Positions 7,357 to 8,759 of a DNA stretch of 8,759 bases are shown piece by piece. Position 1 is the stretch's first letter, and each line of letters opens with the position of its first letter. This DNA is from Methylobacteriaceae bacterium. GTDB taxonomy: Bacteria; Pseudomonadota; Alphaproteobacteria; Rhizobiales; Beijerinckiaceae. A program made the position numbers and the translations under genes. The stretch is from contig JACKJE010000038.1 of the NCBI GenBank assembly GCA_020638135.1, positions 1 to 8,759 of the forward strand. The letters are read 5' to 3'. A model generated the notes under the pieces. The model was not told the origin of the DNA. It ran no database searches and was given only the letters and a program-made list of their open reading frames with translations.

Positions 7357-8739
7357 TCAGAACACGCATTCCTCGAAGGCCGGCAGCACGCTGCCGCCCC
7401 ATCGGGTCTCGTAGCGCGCCAGCAGCTCGGCCGCCAAGGGCCGGCCGCTGTCGGCGATTTGTTCGAGCGCGGCGAGATGGCGGCTCTCGTCCTGGCCGGC
7501 GGCGTCCATGCGGGCGCGGCGCGCCAGGCCTCTCCGCGCGATGGCCAGCGTATCGAGCGCCACGTCCCGCAGCTTGCGCCCGCCGATCGTCGCCGCGAGC
7601 CCTAGCCGCGGAACAGTGTCGCGCAGCGCCTGCCGCTGGTCCGCGCTCCAGTCGGCGATGAGCCGCTCGGCCTCGTCGAGCGCGACCGCGTCGTAGAGCA
7701 GGCCGACGAACAGCGCCGGCAACGCCGAAATATGCGCGCGCGGGCCGACGTCGCAGCCGCGCATCTCGATGTAGCGCTTGACGCGCACCTCCGGGAACAA
7801 GGTCGACAGATGGTTCGCCCAGTCCGCCATGGTCGCGCGTTCGCCGGGCAATTGCGGCAGCCGGCCTTCGAGCAGGTCGCGGAAACGCGAGCCGGCGACA
7901 TCGTGATAATGGTCGCCACGCTTGACGAAATAGAGCGGCACGTCCAGCGCATAGTCGACGAAGCGCTCGAAGCCCATGCCGGGTTCGAATGCGAAGGGCA
8001 GCATGCCGGTGCGCGCGGCGTCCGTGTCGCGCCAGATTTCCGAACGCATCGACAGCATGCCGTTCGGTTTGCCCTCGGTGAAGGGCGAATTCGCGAACAG
8101 CGCGGTCGCCACCGGCTGCAGCGCCAGCGACACGCGCAGCTTGCGCACCATGTCCTGTTCGCTCGCAAAGTCGAGATTGACCTGCACGGTCGAGGTCCGG
8201 AACATCATGTCGAGACCGCGCGAACCGACCTTCGGCATGTAGCGCATCATGATGCCGTAGCGCTGCTTGGGCATGATCGGCGTTTCGGCGCGCGTCCACA
8301 GCGGGCTCATGCCGATGTCGAGAAAGCCCATGCCCAGCGGACCGGCGACCGCCTTGACGTCACCCATGTGCTGGTCGAACTCGGCTTCCACCGCATGCAC
8401 GTCGTCGAGCGGCGCGCCGGACAATTCGAACTGACCGCCGGGCTCCAGCGAGATCGCGCCGCCGCCCTGCTCGTCGAAGAGGCCGATCAGCGCTGCTCCG
8501 TCCATGATCGGCGCCCAGCCGGTGCGCGCCTGCAAGCCCTCCAGCAGGGCGCGGATGCCGTCGCCCGCGCCGTTGCGTCCGTCATAGGGCACAGGCGAAT
8601 TGTCGGCCGTGTAGAACGGAATCTTCTCGTGTTCCGCGCCGATGCGGAACTGGTCGGGCGTCTTGCTGCCCGCCTCCATCCAGGCGACCAGTTCGTCGCG
8701 CGACGAAATATGGGTCGTGTCGGTTACATCGCGCGCCAT
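7357..8739 (-). CDS. gshA: Glutamate-cysteine ligase (plant/alphaproteobacterial type)
   Basis: This enzyme joins L-glutamate and L-cysteine with ATP to give gamma-glutamylcysteine, the first and rate-limiting step of glutathione synthesis in the cytoplasm. The 460 aa fit the plant-type GCS2 group, which is typical of alphaproteobacteria and unlike E. coli GshA. Visible family stretches include FRIGAEHEKIPF (31-42), GGGAISLEPGGQFELSGAPL (92-111) and MGFLDIGMSPLW (137-148). Further on are RYGIMMRYMPKVGSRG (160-175), FRTSTVQVNLDF (180-191), LFANSPFTEGKPNG (214-227) and KRYIEMRGCDVGP (321-333). The ATG at 8739 is chosen over the GTG at 8757 because AAAGGA sits 5 nt before it. It is intact and convergent with the upstream-facing genes; its promoter lies beyond the window edge. 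Confidence 0.95.
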   Translation of the reverse strand: MARDVTDTTHISSRDELVAWMEAGSKTPDQFRIGAEHEKIPFYTADNSPVPYDGRNGAGDGIRALLEGLQARTGWAPIMDGAALIGLFDEQGGGAISLEPGGQFELSGAPLDDVHAVEAEFDQHMGDVKAVAGPLGMGFLDIGMSPLWTRAETPIMPKQRYGIMMRYMPKVGSRGLDMMFRTSTVQVNLDFASEQDMVRKLRVSLALQPVATALFANSPFTEGKPNGMLSMRSEIWRDTDAARTGMLPFAFEPGMGFERFVDYALDVPLYFVKRGDHYHDVAGSRFRDLLEGRLPQLPGERATMADWANHLSTLFPEVRVKRYIEMRGCDVGPRAHISALPALFVGLLYDAVALDEAERLIADWSADQRQALRDTVPRLGLAATIGGRKLRDVALDTLAIARRGLARRARMDAAGQDESRHLAALEQIADSGRPLAAELLARYETRWGGSVLPAFEECVF

Positions 8740-8744
8740 GCGGG

Positions 8745-8750
8745 TCCTTT
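8745..8750 (-). promoter_or_regulatory. Ribosome binding site of gshA
   Basis: AAAGGA on the minus strand, 5 nt before the ATG at 8739. It decides the start against the in-frame GTG at 8757, which would put the Shine-Dalgarno inside the coding region. Confidence 0.7.
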
Positions 8751-8759
8751 GCGCCACTC

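Overview
The window is GC-rich, densely packed chromosomal DNA. It looks like an alphaproteobacterium of the Hyphomicrobiales (Rhizobiales) type. This is inferred from the plant/alphaproteobacterial-type glutamate-cysteine ligase, a Porin_2-like N-terminal motif, an MPP-like M16 peptidase following thrC, and the codon bias. I see no mobile element, CRISPR array, tRNA or rRNA, and nothing that needs an undescribed system. The gene content is mostly conserved housekeeping and signalling.

Layout on the + strand: the 3' end of threonine synthase (thrC, cut by the window edge) overlaps by ATGA an M16 zinc peptidase gene with two indels. Next come an intact RimJ-like GNAT acetyltransferase and a 119-bp gap with a terminator-like hairpin. 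Then follows a long c-di-GMP signalling gene (signal peptide, periplasmic domain, seven TM helices, PAS, degenerate GGDEF, intact-looking EAL), broken by about 15 indels. It overlaps by ATGA a DsbA-like periplasmic thiol oxidoreductase with two indels. rsmE (16S rRNA m3U1498 methyltransferase, intact) starts 6 nt later, followed by a 111-aa exported protein carrying a porin N-terminal motif without a barrel. On the - strand, converging on it, is an intact gshA (glutamate-cysteine ligase, first step of glutathione synthesis).

The most notable feature is the damage pattern. About 19 frameshifts lie between roughly 1560 and 5665 and none is visible outside. Every one can be repaired by restoring one unit of a homopolymer or dinucleotide repeat, or, at one site, one base in each of two adjacent runs. 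I found no nonsense codon in the reconstructed frames. This points to systematic under-calling in the assembly rather than three independent pseudogenes. The repaired genes would encode about 407 aa (M16), 957 aa (7TM-PAS-GGDEF-EAL) and 218 aa (DsbA-like).

Functionally, the EAL receptor and the DsbA-like protein are probably co-transcribed: one senses something in the envelope, the other acts on cysteines there. thrC, the M16 gene and the GNAT gene form a separate upstream cluster. rsmE and gshA are unrelated housekeeping genes.
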